DNA from: Diphasiastrum complanatum
Taxonomy: Eukaryota; Streptophyta; Lycopodiopsida; Lycopodiales; Lycopodiaceae
Assembly: GCA_029204225.1 (NCBI GenBank)
Contig: CM055104.1
Location: forward strand, 38,186,527-38,250,526
Length of the DNA: 64,000 nucleotides
Reading direction: 5' to 3'
The translations under genes were made by a program, and so were the position numbers. Under the pieces are notes generated by a model. That model did no database searches. It had not been told where the DNA came from and worked only from the letters and a program-made list of their open reading frames with translations. Positions 24,100 to 35,255 of this stretch are shown here, piece by piece (the first letter of the stretch is position 1; every line of letters begins with the position of its first letter).

Positions 24100-25048
24100 C
24101 TACTCTAGAGTTTGTGGCTCGATATTCTGGTTTGATGTCTGGCCTTGATCTCCCTCTTGAATTGGGAGCAGTGTGAAGATCTCATGGCTCTTTTCTTTCT
24201 TCAATCCTGGAAATGTGGATTCATTGAATTTCACATCTCTACTCGACATAACTTTCTTCGAGGTTGGGTTGTAGAGCCTGTACACTTGTGATCCATTCGA
24301 GTATCCGACCATGATTGTTTGCTCCGACGAGCTTGCTTTTTTTTTCTTTTGATATGTGTTTGTATGCTGCACATACGAACACATGTACGTACGATAGATC
24401 AACGATGTCTTGTTTTCCAGGGTTGTCGTTGTTGATCTATTCTGCAAGTGTATTGCTGCAGCGGTTGTCTCAGCCCAAAATTGACTTGGCAACTGAGCAT
24501 GTGTCATCATGCATTTGGCTCCTTCGACTAGTGTCATATTTTTTCTTTCTGCGACATCACTGTATATTGGTGTGTATGCAGGAGTGAACTGATGCTCTAT
24601 TCCTTGTTCTTGGCAGAAGTTTGAGAACTCCTTGCTCTTGTACCCACCTCCATTGTCAGACTTGATGGTCGGTACCCTTTTCGAAGTGTGTCTCTCTATG
24701 AATGCATGAACTTCTTGAAAGATTCAAATACTTCAAATTTCTTCTTTAAATAATAGATTGTTGTGATCTGGCTATAGTCATTAATGATCTTGAGAGCGAA
24801 TCGACTTTTGTCAGTCCACAGACATCCGAGTGGACGAGCTCAAGCACTTCCTTGGCTCTTTTTCCCTCATGCACAAATGGACTTCGATGTTGTTTGCCCT
24901 TTTGGCAAGCTTCACAGAAGTTGGTGTCAGGTTTGGATATCTTCAGACCTGTGACAATCTCTTTTCTGCTCATGTCGTAGAGGCTTCTCATATTCAGATG
25001 ATACATTCTTCTGTGCCAAAGTTCATCTTCGTTTTTTGATGCATTCAA
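24100..25048 (-). pseudogene. Copia C: pre-integrase and integrase
   Basis: Minus strand: E-L-W-H-R-R-M-Y-H-L-N (near 25020) and C-E-A-C-Q-K-G-K-Q (near 24910) form the HHCC zinc module. V-H-S-D-V-C-G (about 24830) holds the first catalytic Asp. The core down to 24540 is frame-broken but keeps S-D-N-G-G-G-Y (near 24655). The C-terminal half (24100-24537) carries A-K-C-M-M-T-H-A-Q-L-P, F-W-A-E-T, V-G-Y-S-N-G and M-S-S-R-D-V-K-F. A four-Lys run (K-K-K-K) replaces the usual F-G-C region at about 24345. Confidence 0.8.
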
Positions 25049-25079
25049 TATGCTATTAGAATTGTTGATAATCTTGGCT

Positions 25080-25335
25080 TTGTACAGGTTAGCTTCTCTA
25101 GACCCAATAGTTAGTTGTTCTTTCCTCGATCATCCGGCATACATTGCCATCGAAGACAACTCGAATTCCAAGATCCGCCATCTTTGATACAGATAGGATG
25201 TCTCTTCTTAGTGAGGGTACATCGAGCACTCCTGGCAGCTCTGCTTGCCCCGACAATGTTCGTAGTTGTAGAGCCCCGATGCCCTTGACATCTTGTCAGC
25301 TTCCGTCATCTAGAATTTGTCTCTCATCAGTCTCT
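25080..25335 (-). pseudogene. Copia C: protease remnant
   Basis: Only the end of the protease is seen on the minus strand: V-P-S-L-R-R-D-I-L-S-V-S-K-M-A-D-L-G (about 25230-25170). The zinc knuckle and the D-S/T-G active site are absent: gag sequence near 25340 passes straight into this part, so a deletion joins gag to the protease C-terminus. Confidence 0.7.
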
Positions 25336-25337
25336 CA

Positions 25338-25883
25338 TCAGCGACAAGACTGATAACTCACTCGAACGTCATGTCTGGTAAGCTCAGAATGAGCATTCTC
25401 AGCGGCTGATAGGACGTAGAAAGAGTTTTCATGAAGTACATCAGCTGCTGTAGTACTGGAACCTAGTGTTCTTGTCCAGATGCAACAAGTTGAGCGAAGA
25501 TCATTTTGATCCTCTCGACATGTTGATCCAACTGGTTGCCATCCCATCGCAGACTTTGCAACTGATTGTGTAGGTGCATCACTGACGTGAGAGTTCTCAT
25601 TTCGTACTTCTGATTTAGTCTTTTCTCACGCTTCATGACTGCTCTCACAATCTTCAATCTGCATGAGTATTTATTCGTTTATAGATGAAACAATAATTGT
25701 CATTGCGCGCTCATCCTTTCTGATCCATTCAGCTCTCCTGGGGTCTTCCTTTGGAGGCTGTTGGAGATCGGTCACTGACCAAATCCCTTCATCCTTCAAG
25801 AGTGTTTTGATCTTGAACTTCCATATTCTGTAGTTCGTGCCATCAAGATTGATTGTTGTTCTTGTCTGGATCGTTGTAGCCAT
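25338..25883 (-). pseudogene. Copia C: gag
   Basis: Start Met at 25883 (M-A-T-T-I-Q) lies 22 bp after the PBS, as usual in copia. The DUF4219/UBN2-type N-terminus reads L-D-G-T-N-Y-R-I-W-K-F-K-I-K (near 25840). A stop comes at 25671, after which the body resumes with L-H-N-Q-L-Q-S-L-R (near 25560) in another frame. It lacks a zinc knuckle because of the deletion at its 3' end. Confidence 0.82.
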
Positions 25884-25904
25884 ATTGTGTTGTCCTAAAG
25901 AATC

Positions 25905-25917
25905 GGCTCTGATACCA
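25905..25917 (-). other. Primer-binding site of element C
   Basis: Minus strand tggtatcagagcc directly follows the 5' LTR; complementary to initiator-Met tRNA. Confidence 0.9.
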
Positions 25918-26697
25918 TGAAGAGTTTCAATTGTTTGGGAGTAGTTGTTATGTCCTGCTCCTTGGTGTGCTACAACTTTGGCTAGCTTGCAAAATTTTGC
26001 AGGACCCTAACTTAAGCAAACGACCACAGATCACAGACTATGAATTATTCAATCAATGAAAATGACACGACAATCAGAGATGGAAGACTTGAGAGCATTT
26101 TGAATTTTATATTTTTCTTTTGTTTCGAGTGAGTTGATCAGTGTCACGCACGTTGGCGACCTGTCGCTCCTCTTACAAAAGTCGCTATGTTCTGCTCGTT
26201 GGCAGACTTTCATATATAGTTGATAATGCTAACAGTTCGCTAACACTGCTCTCTACTTCTGCACCTTTCTTTTTCATTCTATCCTATACTTATCCCATCT
26301 GAAAAAATTACAAGATAATTTAGCAACCGTTTACAAGACAGGCTTAGTGCTAATCATTGGTTAACTACCCTCTGATAACGTTGCTTTGGCGGCTGAGCAT
26401 GATAGTACAATACTCCACGCTCGTTGAGCTGCCAACGGCTAGCTCGACCTGTTCGACTTTCGGGTTCGGCCGAAGTTCACGGCCGAAGTTCATCTTGAGT
26501 ACTTCGGGGACCTCGGGCATTTGCCTTCAGTCTTTGCTTCGTCTTCGTCTTTGGTCTTCGACCTTCGATCTTCGCTTCGTCTTCATCTTAGGTCTTCGAC
26601 CTTCGGCCTTCGGAATGTTTTCGACCTTCGAGATCTTTTCGTCCTTCGTCATTCGAGATCTCTTCGGCAAGGTTGCAAGAGTTTACCATTCCAAACA
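25918..26697 (-). mobile_element. 5' LTR of element C
   Basis: 780 bp, minus-strand TGTTTGGAATGG to CTCTTCA. It matches the 3' LTR at 21795-22438. Internal repeats of the word ttcgxcttcg at 26500-26660 form a GC-richer block in U3. There are a few dozen differences from the other LTR by eye, so the insertion is not recent. Confidence 0.88.
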
Positions 26698-26810
26698 ACA
26701 ACATCCCACAACTCATTGGCAATCAGCAAGGTCTTCATCTTAAATTTTCACAAGTAGTAATTGGATCCATTCAACTTGTCTGCGATAAGACCGACTTTAC
26801 TCTGAGAATT
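26698..26810 (-). pseudogene. Copia D: gag N-terminus
   Basis: The minus strand matches the start of gag in the plus-strand D element at 53072: S-K-V-G-L, D-K-L-N-G-S-N-Y-Y-L, K-T-L-L-I-A-N-E-L-W-D-V-V. It is broken by the C insertion at 26697 and, just after codon 1-2, by gypsy E at 26811. It is the key piece showing that D, C and E are nested. Confidence 0.85.
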
Positions 26811-27494
26811 TGTTAGAGCCTTTACTCCATGTCCCGATTATTTACAGTTTTTAGAGACACATGTACGCTTTGTAATTATTGTAATTACTGAAATGGCTAA
26901 GTCACCGGCCTGCGGTGACCTTTGTAAGTAAATTGTAAATAAACTGCAATTAGATGCATTGGACCTCAGAGAGTCACGCTTAGCTTTGGCATGAGGTACT
27001 GGGTCATTTATTAGGAGTGGCTGGACTGACCTCCTAAAAAGTAGGAGAGTTGACTAGTCAATGAGACACGTGTCATATGCTCACTGGGACACGGTCCAGT
27101 GAATGAGTGACACATGTCAGGGTTGATCGGTCAAATATGACATGTGTCACATGCCCACTGGGACACTTGGTCCAGTGTATGAGTGACACATGTCAACCTA
27201 CTCACTTGCCTATGTGTCAGAGTACTGCCAAGTGGCGAGTGTCGACTGTGCATGGAATTGGCCGTGTGTCGACGTTAGGAAAGGTCAGGGTTAAGGGGTG
27301 CTTGAGGATTGTGCATAAGTGAGCCTAGAGAGAGGCATTCCTCATCATAATCTATGCAGCAAAGGTTGGGAGAGGCAGCCAGCTCCACCATGTTTCGTGT
27401 GCTCTGATGTTTGTACATGTAGGAACGACAAGGATCGACATTGCTGATTGTTATGCAAAGGTTGTAAGCGAAGTTTCAGATTTGGAGTTTGACA
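26811..27494 (+). mobile_element. 5' LTR of gypsy E
   Basis: 684 bp, TGTTAGAGCC to GTTTGACA. It contains repeated words around gacacatgtca (27060-27200). The frame at 27107-27322 is an LTR artefact. Confidence 0.87.
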
Positions 27495-27496
27495 TT

Positions 27497-27512
27497 TGGT
27501 ATCAAAACGAGG
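27497..27512 (+). other. Primer-binding site of gypsy E
   Basis: tggtatcaaaacgagg, two bases after the LTR end. It resembles the initiator-Met tRNA complement in its first eight bases. Confidence 0.7.
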
Positions 27513-27649
27513 CTTATCTTCGGGAGAGAGGTGTAAAAATTTAGCAACAGGTAGGAGGACCATCACTAATAAGTGGCAACGGAAGGGCAACAAATTTTGA
27601 CGAATTTGTAAGCCAGAAACTAATAATAAAAGATAGTGTATTTGGATGT

Positions 27650-28560
27650 CATCGTATTAGCTGAAGGCATAAGACCGAATCCAAGGAAAGTTGTTCTCCT
27701 TCCGTGGCATGTACCTACAGACTTGACGGTATTGAGAGGCTCTCTTGGATTGTTTGGGTTTTATTGCAAAGTGTGAAGGGTTGTTCACACATGGCTGCAC
27801 CTTTGACCGATATGCTATAGAATAATAAGTGAGTTTCGACGCTTTGAAACAAGTTGTGGTTGACTTTGTCACATTTAAAGATAGTAGACCATCAAAAACC
27901 ATTTGTCATAATAACAAATGCGAGTGATATTGTTGTGTTTGGGACAATTCTGATGCAAGAGGGTAGGCTAGTGACCTTTGCGAGTGAGAAGCTCAACCCT
28001 GCTCAGAAGAGTTGTATGCCATTGTCCATGCTTTGAAAGTATGGAGGCATTATTTGTGGTGCGAGTTTGTATACGCTGACAATGACATTTTTATGTATTT
28101 CTACAATTAGCCAGGTGGGCTGAATTGATGCAAAAAGTTTGCATGGGTATTTGGTACATAAAAGCTATCAAACATTGTGTGTCTGATGCATTATCTCGTA
28201 TATTGTATTTTTGTGGTATAGAGAATGACCTAATTGCTGAGATCAGATAGATTCAGCAAGAGGATCCTCATTGTTTATTGTAAGAGGTTGTGAGACAGGT
28301 AAATCTTGGCCAAGTAGAGTCTCAGAAGGAGAGCTCTGATCTCTTTGCTCACACTTGCCTAAATTACACCATGGTAGATGATATAGTTAAAGGAAATGAC
28401 AAACTCCCCATTCCAGTTAGTAAAGGGTTGTGCAGGGAGATGTTGCATTTATGTTATGATAGTACTAGTGCTAGTCATCCGGGTGGACCTATGAGATGAT
28501 CCTATGTAACTTTTGGTGGCCCAATATGGTTTTAGACCAACTAGTCTTGCTACAGTGGGA
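27650..28560 (+). pseudogene. Gypsy E: RT C-terminus, RNase H and integrase start
   Basis: Plus frames give G-I-R-P-N-P-R-K-V (27664) and D-L-T-V-L-R-G (27722), the RT-connection text of chromoviruses. Then A-L-K-Q-V-V-V and the RNase H start P-F-V-I-I-T-N-A-S-D (27899; the first catalytic Asp reads Asn). V-T-F-A-S-E-K-L-N-P-A-Q and a W-R-H-Y-L-W-C-E-F block (28041) follow. The integrase zinc region is seen as L-P-I-P-V-S-K-G-L and a H-P-G-G segment (28400-28490). Multiple stops and frame changes. Most of integrase after 28560 is unrecognisable. Confidence 0.78.
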
Positions 28561-28965
28561 ATTCCTCATAGTGCCTAGTACAGCTGATTTCTAACTCAAT
28601 GGGTAAAATGTTTGAGCTAGTTGAAAAAACTTAAAACAAGCAATCGTGGTGCTAGTGAGAGCCGAGTGTGATCGCCAGTAGTATGGGATGTTGGTTATTG
28701 TAGGAGGCTTGATTGGGCCAGTTGTTGTCGACAACTTCGGTGTACAGAGGTGAGTCGGTTGTGACTCTATTCAGAAGAATGTAGAGGAGATCCATAAGCC
28801 AACAAGGATATTGGATAGGTGGGAGAAACATCTGTGTAACCGCTTGATCTGTGATATATTTAGTTGCTTGGCATAGAAGACCTCTTGCAGATGTTGCCAG
28901 GGGGACCGCGCACAGTTTGCATGCACAGTACCCTAGTTTGGTCATCGCGGACGATGTTTGTTTTT

Positions 28966-28979
28966 TGTGTGGGAAGGGA
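28966..28979 (+). other. Polypurine tract of gypsy E
   Basis: gtgtgggaaggga immediately before the 3' LTR start tgttagag. Confidence 0.75.
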
Positions 28980-29311
28980 TGTTAGAGTCTTTTCTCCCTG
29001 TCATGGTTATTTACAATTTTTAGAGACACATGTATGCTTTGTAATTATTGTAATTATTGAAATGGCTAAGTCACCGGCCTGTGGTGACCTTTGTAAGTAA
29101 ATTGTAAATAAACTACAATTAGATGGCATTGGACCTCAGAGAGTTGTGCTTAGCTTTGGCATGGGGTATTGAGTCATTTATTAGGAGTGGCTAGACTGAC
29201 CTCCTAAAAAGTAGGAGTTGGTCAACGAGACACATGTCATATGCTCATCGGGACACTTGGTTCAGTGAATGAGTGACACATGTCAGGGTTGACCGATCAA
29301 ACATGACACAT
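28980..29311 (+). mobile_element. 3' LTR of gypsy E, truncated
   Basis: Matches the first half of the 5' LTR (26811-27145) with few differences, then stops inside the gacacatgtcaca word and passes into D LTR sequence. The outer half of the LTR and the D leader were removed together. Confidence 0.85.
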
Positions 29312-29692
29312 GTCACAGAACTGAGCTAGAATGCTCAAGAGTGTTCAAGCTTGAAAGCTTGAGAGAGCTGCTAAATTCTACTTCAATACATTGCATGAAT
29401 GAATTGCTTGAATTGAAATGTAGAAGTATGATCAACTATTTATACTAAGTAGATAACAGATGTCCAGTAGGACACCTGATTAAGTCATAGATCATAATGG
29501 CCAGTTGGCCATAGTGAGCTGGCATCTGACCAGTTAGTACTTCTTGGAAATGTGACTTATGGAATCCACCTGTGAGCGATTCCCGTGTACTTTTGCAAAC
29601 TGTGTAAAAACATGCATAAAACTGCAGAGCTAGGTAATTTAGTGAATGAAGATTAAAAATGATTAGTCGATCATCAGAAGAATAATCCAACA
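29312..29692 (-). mobile_element. 5' LTR remnant of element D
   Basis: Reverse complement of 51913 to about 52395, and closely similar to 18825-19161. The minus-strand start TGTTGGATTATTC at 29692 is the true outer edge of D. H LTR sequence starts at the next base (aaagtttcatag). Confidence 0.85.
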
Positions 29693-30266
29693 AAAGTTTC
29701 ATAGACATCTATCCATGTGTAAGTAGGTGATAGGGCCATTTTTGGCATAAGAGGCAAAATAGACAAGTACAGATGTAAAGGCTTGATTTGGACAAAAGTT
29801 GAAAGAGATGTAGCTCGAATTAGGTTAGGCTACTTACATTTGGCAAGTTGAGATTTGGTGAGTGACTCATCCCCATGTGCATTCCTATGTGTTGGCATGA
29901 GAGTTAGTGACCAATCAAAATGCTAGAATCTATCAAAATGGTCCAATCAAGATTGAGGGCTCATATGTCACTCAACCAAGAGGATTTAGAGGAGAGAAAA
30001 AAGGGGTCCAATCATGTTTCACTCCCCTCCACCCTAAATTACTACTTATATGTGACTTAGTTCATTTGTAATGAAGTTTTATGGAGTTTTGAGATTGCTA
30101 CACATTTTGAGTCAAAATTGGTTTCTCTCTCTACTCGAGTTCTTGATGGTTGATTCTCTCTCTACCCGAGAGAAAGACATTCTCATACTCAGGTCTCCAC
30201 ACGTGTGAATGTAATTGTATGATTGATTTATGCATGTAGAAAAGTGCTCTTGCCTTAGATTGATGG
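29693..30266 (+). mobile_element. 5' LTR remnant of element H
   Basis: Matches 38349-38910 of the 3' LTR, including both ctctctctac words and the acacgtgtgaatgta word. The first ~130 bp are absent because D is inserted there. The final ~100 bp plus the PBS and gag start are also deleted: at about 30266 LTR text passes directly into gag. Confidence 0.85.
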
Positions 30267-31450
30267 AGATTGTGCTAGGACTTGAAGAGGAGCCTCAAGT
30301 GCTCCAAGAGGTCCAAAAGTACAAGAAGAGGGCAAGAATGGCCCTTCATATCATCAAGATGAATGTTTCTAATGAAGTGTTGAGGGAGATTGGCTCATGT
30401 ACCACATCCAAGAGGCTTGAGACACATTGAAATCCATCTATGAGACAAGGAACACATCAAGGTTGCTCACATTAAGGAATCAAATTTTTCAAAGCTTCCA
30501 AAGGAGTGATGAGAGTGCCTCAAACTATGTCTTGAGAGTCAAAAATCTTCATAGAAAGCTTGCTTGCATAGGAGACAACCTCAATCCAAGAGAGCTAGTG
30601 CAAGTGATCCTAAATGGGTTGAAGGAAGAGTTTGACAGTCTTGTTCAATCTCATGCAATCAAGGAAGAGCTTCCAAGCTTGGAGACACTACAAGGAGTTC
30701 TCATTTCTGAGGAGTGTAGGCAAGAAAACAAGCTTATGAGGATCAATCAACATTTCTTGAAGAATGATGGAGAAGTGAAGGCATACTTCACAAAGGACAA
30801 GCCAAGAGGACGGGGCAAAGAGCATTATCAATATTTCAAAAAAGACAAATCAAAGGAGGAGAGTGATGAGGATTCATCACAACCATCAACAAGTTGCAAA
30901 TCCAACAAAAAGTGCTTCTTTTGTGGTAAGAAGGGGCATTTTGCTTCTAATTGTTTCAAGAAGAAAGAGTTCCTCAAGCAAGCCAATCTTGCTAAAGAGA
31001 GTAAAGGTGAGATAGAAGAGAGTTATCAAGAAGGATCTTTCATGATGTCTATGTACTCCTCTTCTAGTTTTGAAGTTGAAAATTCATGGTGGATAGATAG
31101 TGGATCTAGTTCTCATATAACTAGTTCAAGAGAATCTTTTACTCATCCTACACCTTACTATGGTTTTAGAAAGTTCATCTTCTTTCCTACTGATGGTGAA
31201 TGCAAGATAGAAGGAATTGGTGGTGTACGAATTGGTGTTGAATCCACTATGATTCTTGAAGATGTACTTTTTGTGCCTAATCTCACTATGAGTCTCATTA
31301 GTGTTGGCAAGATGCTAGATGATGGTTTCCAAGTTGATTTTGAAAAAGATGCTTGCTTGGTTAAGAGGGATGGTGATGTGGTAGCAAGTGGGACTAGATG
31401 TGGTAATATTTTCAACATTGATGCTAATCCTTGTGGAAGTGTGGCCAAGA
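30257..31450 (+). pseudogene. Copia H: gag and protease
   Basis: Gag lacks its N-terminus: it begins within the body (V-L-G-L-E-E-E-P). A one-base deletion near 30410 shifts the frame, after which 30427 onward is open. It includes L-K-S-I-Y-E-T, S-N-Y-V-L-R-V-K-N-L, I-L-N-G-L-K-E-E-F-D-S-L-V and a good zinc knuckle C-F-F-C-G-K-K-G-H-F-A-S-N-C (about 30913). Protease follows with W-W-I-D-S-G-S-S-S-H-I-T-S (31089), where the D-S-G triad is intact, then V-L-F-V-P-N-L and L-I-S-V-G-K-M. The pre-integrase segment ends at N-I-F-N-I-D-A (about 31420), where similarity to other copia stops. Confidence 0.87.
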
Positions 31451-31953
31451 GGAGCTTGGATCATCTCAAGGAGGAGAAGGCAAGTGATCTACCTCAACCT
31501 ATGTTCCAAGATAGTAAGGCTCATAAAGATGATGTTTTGCAAAAGCACATGGAGAGTTATTGCCAAGGAGGTCTACTTCTCATCAATTCTCTTATCTTGC
31601 TCATTTGGATGATCTCATTTCATCATGTAGAAGCAAAGATGGTGCCATTTCATGTGACTTCTTGTTTGAAGACTTCAATTGGAGGTATCTCTTATCAATG
31701 GTGCTTGATATGAAGATTGCAATAGTTGATACTTTGGGAATCTTCAAATCCATCTGCTTTGCCAATATTCATTTGCATATAAGAAGTAAGGAGGATCTAA
31801 TCTCAATCAAGAGGATGATGGTAGTATTATTAAATCTACCAAAAATTCAAGTGCATGATGGAGATTTGCCAAGGCTTGAGGAGGAGTCTTCTCAACACAT
31901 GGTTTCAAGGGGATCTTTGTGGCTTATAATACATGTCAAAGAGGGGCAATTTT
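31451..31953 (+). CDS. Unrecognised ORF in element H, 5' part
   Basis: After the pre-integrase segment the sequence no longer matches copia. The gag-protease frame stays open to 31713. A second frame is open from about 31533 to the M insertion at 31953. After one copy of the ATTTT target duplication is discounted, this second frame continues in register at 37401. No integrase motif (H-S-D, N-G-x-E-Y, F-W-A-E) and no RT motif is present. The product is mixed in composition with an acidic stretch (L-E-E-E-S near 31880). I do not recognise it. It could be captured cellular sequence, a highly diverged pol, or chance openness. Confidence 0.45.
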
Positions 31954-32423
31954 TGTCGGAGATCGATAGGATAGTCAGCGGAAGCTCGAGCGAGTGTGTG
32001 TAGGATCGGAAGCGCCACAAACAACAATAGAATATTCAAAATTGAATGATTCAGAAAATTGCACAATGAAATGATATAGTAGTGGGACTAAAAATTTGCA
32101 TTATGATCAATATCAAATAGTGAGTACAATGCTTGAAGTGATAACTTCAGCTTACAGTCATTGAGCGTGATAACGTTGGTCACAGAAAACTCGAATAATC
32201 AAAAGAAGTTTTTTGATGAAGATTCTAGGATTGATATCCTACAAACTATCTACAACTACCTTTTGTTGTAGTTATTACAACCGCCTCATTACAGTTAATG
32301 CATGTACAAAGAAATTGATGTTGAATTTTTCAATTCTCTGCTTCGAAATTCGAGCCTTCTGTTTCTGGTTTTTCAAGATGCTCATTATTGAATGGATTTA
32401 AGACTGAGCATCAAATTCCAACA
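31954..32423 (-). mobile_element. 3' LTR of element M
   Basis: 470 bp. It aligns with the other M LTR except for about 150 bp missing after the catgtacaaag word (near 32312), which explains the length difference from 603 bp. Confidence 0.92.
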
Positions 32424-32433
32424 CTCCTCCTTA
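32424..32433 (-). other. Polypurine tract of element M
   Basis: Minus strand taaggaggag directly before the 3' LTR. Confidence 0.85.
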
Positions 32434-32439
32434 ATGTGG

Positions 32440-33110
<671 letters not shown>

Positions 33111-33990
33111 TGATAGGAACTAGCTGAGTGAACTGATCAAATGTGCAATGTCGGGTCGAGTGTAGATCATTGCATACATCAGTGAGTCGATGATCGAGGG
33201 AAACAGATATGATTGTTCCTTTGACAGCTTCAGTCCAGGGTCTAGTGAAAAGAGACTAGGTTTGCATTTGGCTATTCCATAATTTTTCAACACGTTGGTG
33301 AGGTATCTTTACTGACTCATGAAAATCAGTCTGTTGGATCGAATTCAAAAAATCTCGATTCTGAGACAATAGTGAACTGGACCCATATCAGTCATTTTGT
33401 ACTCCTTGACCAGCATGCATTTTATTTCCTTCATTAGATTCAGATTGTTATTGAATAATAGTGTATTATCTACATAGAGAGTGATGATGATGAAGAAATT
33501 CAATACAGACTTGAAGTAGACATTCGAGTCTGTTGAGTTTGGAATAAAACCATTCTCAATAAGGAATGCATTTATTTTCTAGAACCAGGCTCTGGGTGAT
33601 TGTTTCAGCCCATAGAGTGCCTTGTGAATTTTGCACACAAGGTGTTGCTTTCCCCTTAGCTCGTATTCTTCTGGTTGTGACATAAAGATTTTTCTCTTCA
33701 ACGGTTCCGTTGAGAAAAACGGCCTGGACATCCATTTGATGGACTTCGAGATCTGTTGCGGCTACAAAAGAAAGTAATAGTCGGATCGAAGCATGTTTGA
33801 CGACTGGACTGAAGGTCTCGAAATAATCCAGATCTGGAATTTGGGAATAGCCTTTGGCAACCAGCCTAGATTTGTAACGATTCAGCCTTCCTTCAACATC
33901 ATACTTCGTCTTGAATATCCATTTCTTCCCCTTGGCAGCTCAATGACTGTCCATGTTTGATTCTCTATCAGAGAATCGAATTCAGTGTCC
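33111..33990 (-). pseudogene. Copia M: reverse transcriptase
   Basis: Minus strand, several frames: K-W-I-F-K-T-K-type start near 33910, F-S-P-V-V-K near 33810, M-D-V-Q-A-V-F-L-N near 33720, L-Y-G-L-K-Q-S-P-R-A-W near 33600 and an active site that reads Y-V-D-N near 33475 (canonical Y-V-D-D). Then follow the R-P-D-I-A-H-L region near 33150 and W-K-A-L-T-K-V-M-K-Y near 33080. The Asp-to-Asn change in the catalytic pair and multiple stops predict no activity. Confidence 0.8.
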
Positions 33991-35249
33991 ATCGCTGCTT
34001 TCCATCGATCAGCATCAGGTGTAGACATCGCCTCCGAAACTGTATTTGGTTCTTGCACGAAGTAGCAAGCTGCATCGTCCATAAATCTGGATGGAGGCTG
34101 TCTTGGTCGATTTGATCTTCTTGGCTGAATTTCGACCCCCTGTTGTTCAGGCTCATTTTTCAAGTTTGTATCAATTTCCTGATTTTCGATCCTAGAGTCT
34201 TTTTCTATACATGGATCGGAAATTTCTTCGATGCTTGGATCAGAAATTTCTCGAGCTTTCCCCTTGTGGTTGATAAATCGATCTTCCACAAAAATGACAT
34301 CTCTGCTCATGAATGATTTTTCGGTTTCCAGATTGTAGAGCTTGTATGCCTTGTGATTTGGGGAGTAGCCAATGAAAATCGATTTTGTGCTTTTGTCATT
34401 CAGCTTCTTCCTGAGATCTTCAGGGATCTGAGCATAAGCAATGCAACCAAACACTCTAATATTCTTGAGTGATGGTTTCGATCCTGTCCACACCTCATAA
34501 GATGTCTTGCCATTCAAAGCTTTGGTGATGGATCGATTTTGGAGGCAAACGGCTGTAGAGATAGCTTCTGCCCAAAATTTCTTCGGAAGAGAGGCATGGG
34601 CCAGCATGCTCTTGGCACTTTCGATGAATGTCCAATTCTTCTGTTCAACTACACCATTGGACTGAGGTGAATAGCTCATTGTAAATTGTTGATGTATTTC
34701 GTTGGCCTTGTAGAACTCCTTAAATTCGGTGGAGATAAATTCTCCCCCTCCATCTGTGTGTAGAGCTTTGATCTTCTTTGGATCTGATTTTCTGCAAACG
34801 TCTTGAACTGCGTGAAGAACCTGAATGCCTCTAATTTGTTTTTCAGAAAATAGGTTGCAGTCTTTCGAGAGAAGTCATCGATGAGGGTTATGAGGTATAG
34901 AGCGTCTCCTTTGGAAGCAATCTGCATCGGGCCACATATGTCGCTATGTACAAGATCTAGCAAGCCTTTGGAAATATGAATTGAGTTAGAAATGAAAGGA
35001 CTTCTAGCATGGTTGAATTGAGTTAGAAATGAAAGGACTTCTAGCATGCTTGTTGATTATACAACTTTCACATGGAGAAGTTGGCTTGTTGACAGAAGGC
35101 AGATCTTGTACAAGATCTAGCAAGCCTTTGGAAGTATGAACTGAGTCAGAAATGAAAGGACTTCTAACATGCTTGCTGATTATACAACTTTCACATGGAG
35201 AAGTTGGCTTGTTGACAGAAGGCAGATCTTGTACTAGTTTCCGAGTCAA
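33991..35249 (-). pseudogene. Copia M: integrase, with a duplicated zinc-binding segment
   Basis: The zinc-binding C-E-S-C-I-I-S-K-H text is present in duplicate (near 35190 and 35068) because of a 123-bp in-frame tandem repeat, and a further 37-bp repeat breaks the frame near 35011. Next come V-H-S-D-I-C-G-P-M (first catalytic Asp, about 34930), a remnant second box near 34745, and Y-S-P-Q-S-N-G-V-V-E-Q-K-N (Glu region, 34673 on). The C-terminal region is long and open: F-W-A-E-A, F-G-C-I-A-Y-A-Q-I-P, F-I-G-Y-S-P, R-D-V-I-F-V-E-D, then the acidic linker. The open stretch 33882-34679 is 265 codons. Confidence 0.85.
34974..35235. repeat. Nested tandem duplications, 37 bp and 123 bp
   Basis: The word gagttagaaatg occurs at 34983 and 35020 (offset 37), and the word gcttgttgattatac at 35048 with its copy at 35171 (offset 123, a multiple of three). 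The 123-bp unit carries the integrase C-E-S-C segment. Confidence 0.9.
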
Positions 35250-35255
35250 TATTTG

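Larger units (their letters stand above)
21795..26697 (-). mobile_element. Ty1/copia element C, near full length, inserted in D
   Basis: Minus strand: 5' LTR (26697-25918), PBS, gag, remnant protease, integrase, RT, RNase H, PPT and 3' LTR (22438-21795). The outer end of the 3' LTR is missing (homology to the 5' LTR starts at its position of about 25995). That deletion also removed the adjoining gag of D. D gag is on the right side (26698) and D protease on the left, which proves insertion into D. The right-hand target flank is acaac. Confidence 0.85.
26811..29311 (+). mobile_element. Ty3/gypsy element E (chromovirus-like), inserted in D
   Basis: 5' LTR (26811-27494), PBS, a shortened pol (27650-28560), PPT and 3' LTR (28980-29311, truncated). 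Gag, protease and the N-terminal half of RT are missing. To its left is the first codon region of D gag and to its right the D 5' LTR remnant, so E interrupted D near its gag start. Left target flank gaatt; the right one is lost with the 3' LTR end. Related LTRs occur at 60583-61133 (plus) and 62010-62247 (minus). Confidence 0.82.
18694..29692 (-). mobile_element. Ty1/copia element D, nested host of C and E
   Basis: Reading the minus strand from 29692: 5' LTR remnant (29692-29312), [gypsy E inserted], gag N-terminus (26810-26698), [copia C inserted], protease, integrase, RT and RNase H (21800-19208), PPT and 3' LTR (19161-18694, truncated). Same family as the plus-strand element at 51913-54441, whose gag and LTR match these parts. 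Lost pieces are the R/U5 end of both LTRs, PBS, most of gag and the RT core. D itself sits in the 5' LTR of element H: H sequence resumes at 29693. Confidence 0.75.

Noticed and set aside
27107-27322. 71-codon plus frame
   Set aside because: Lies wholly in the LTR of gypsy E.
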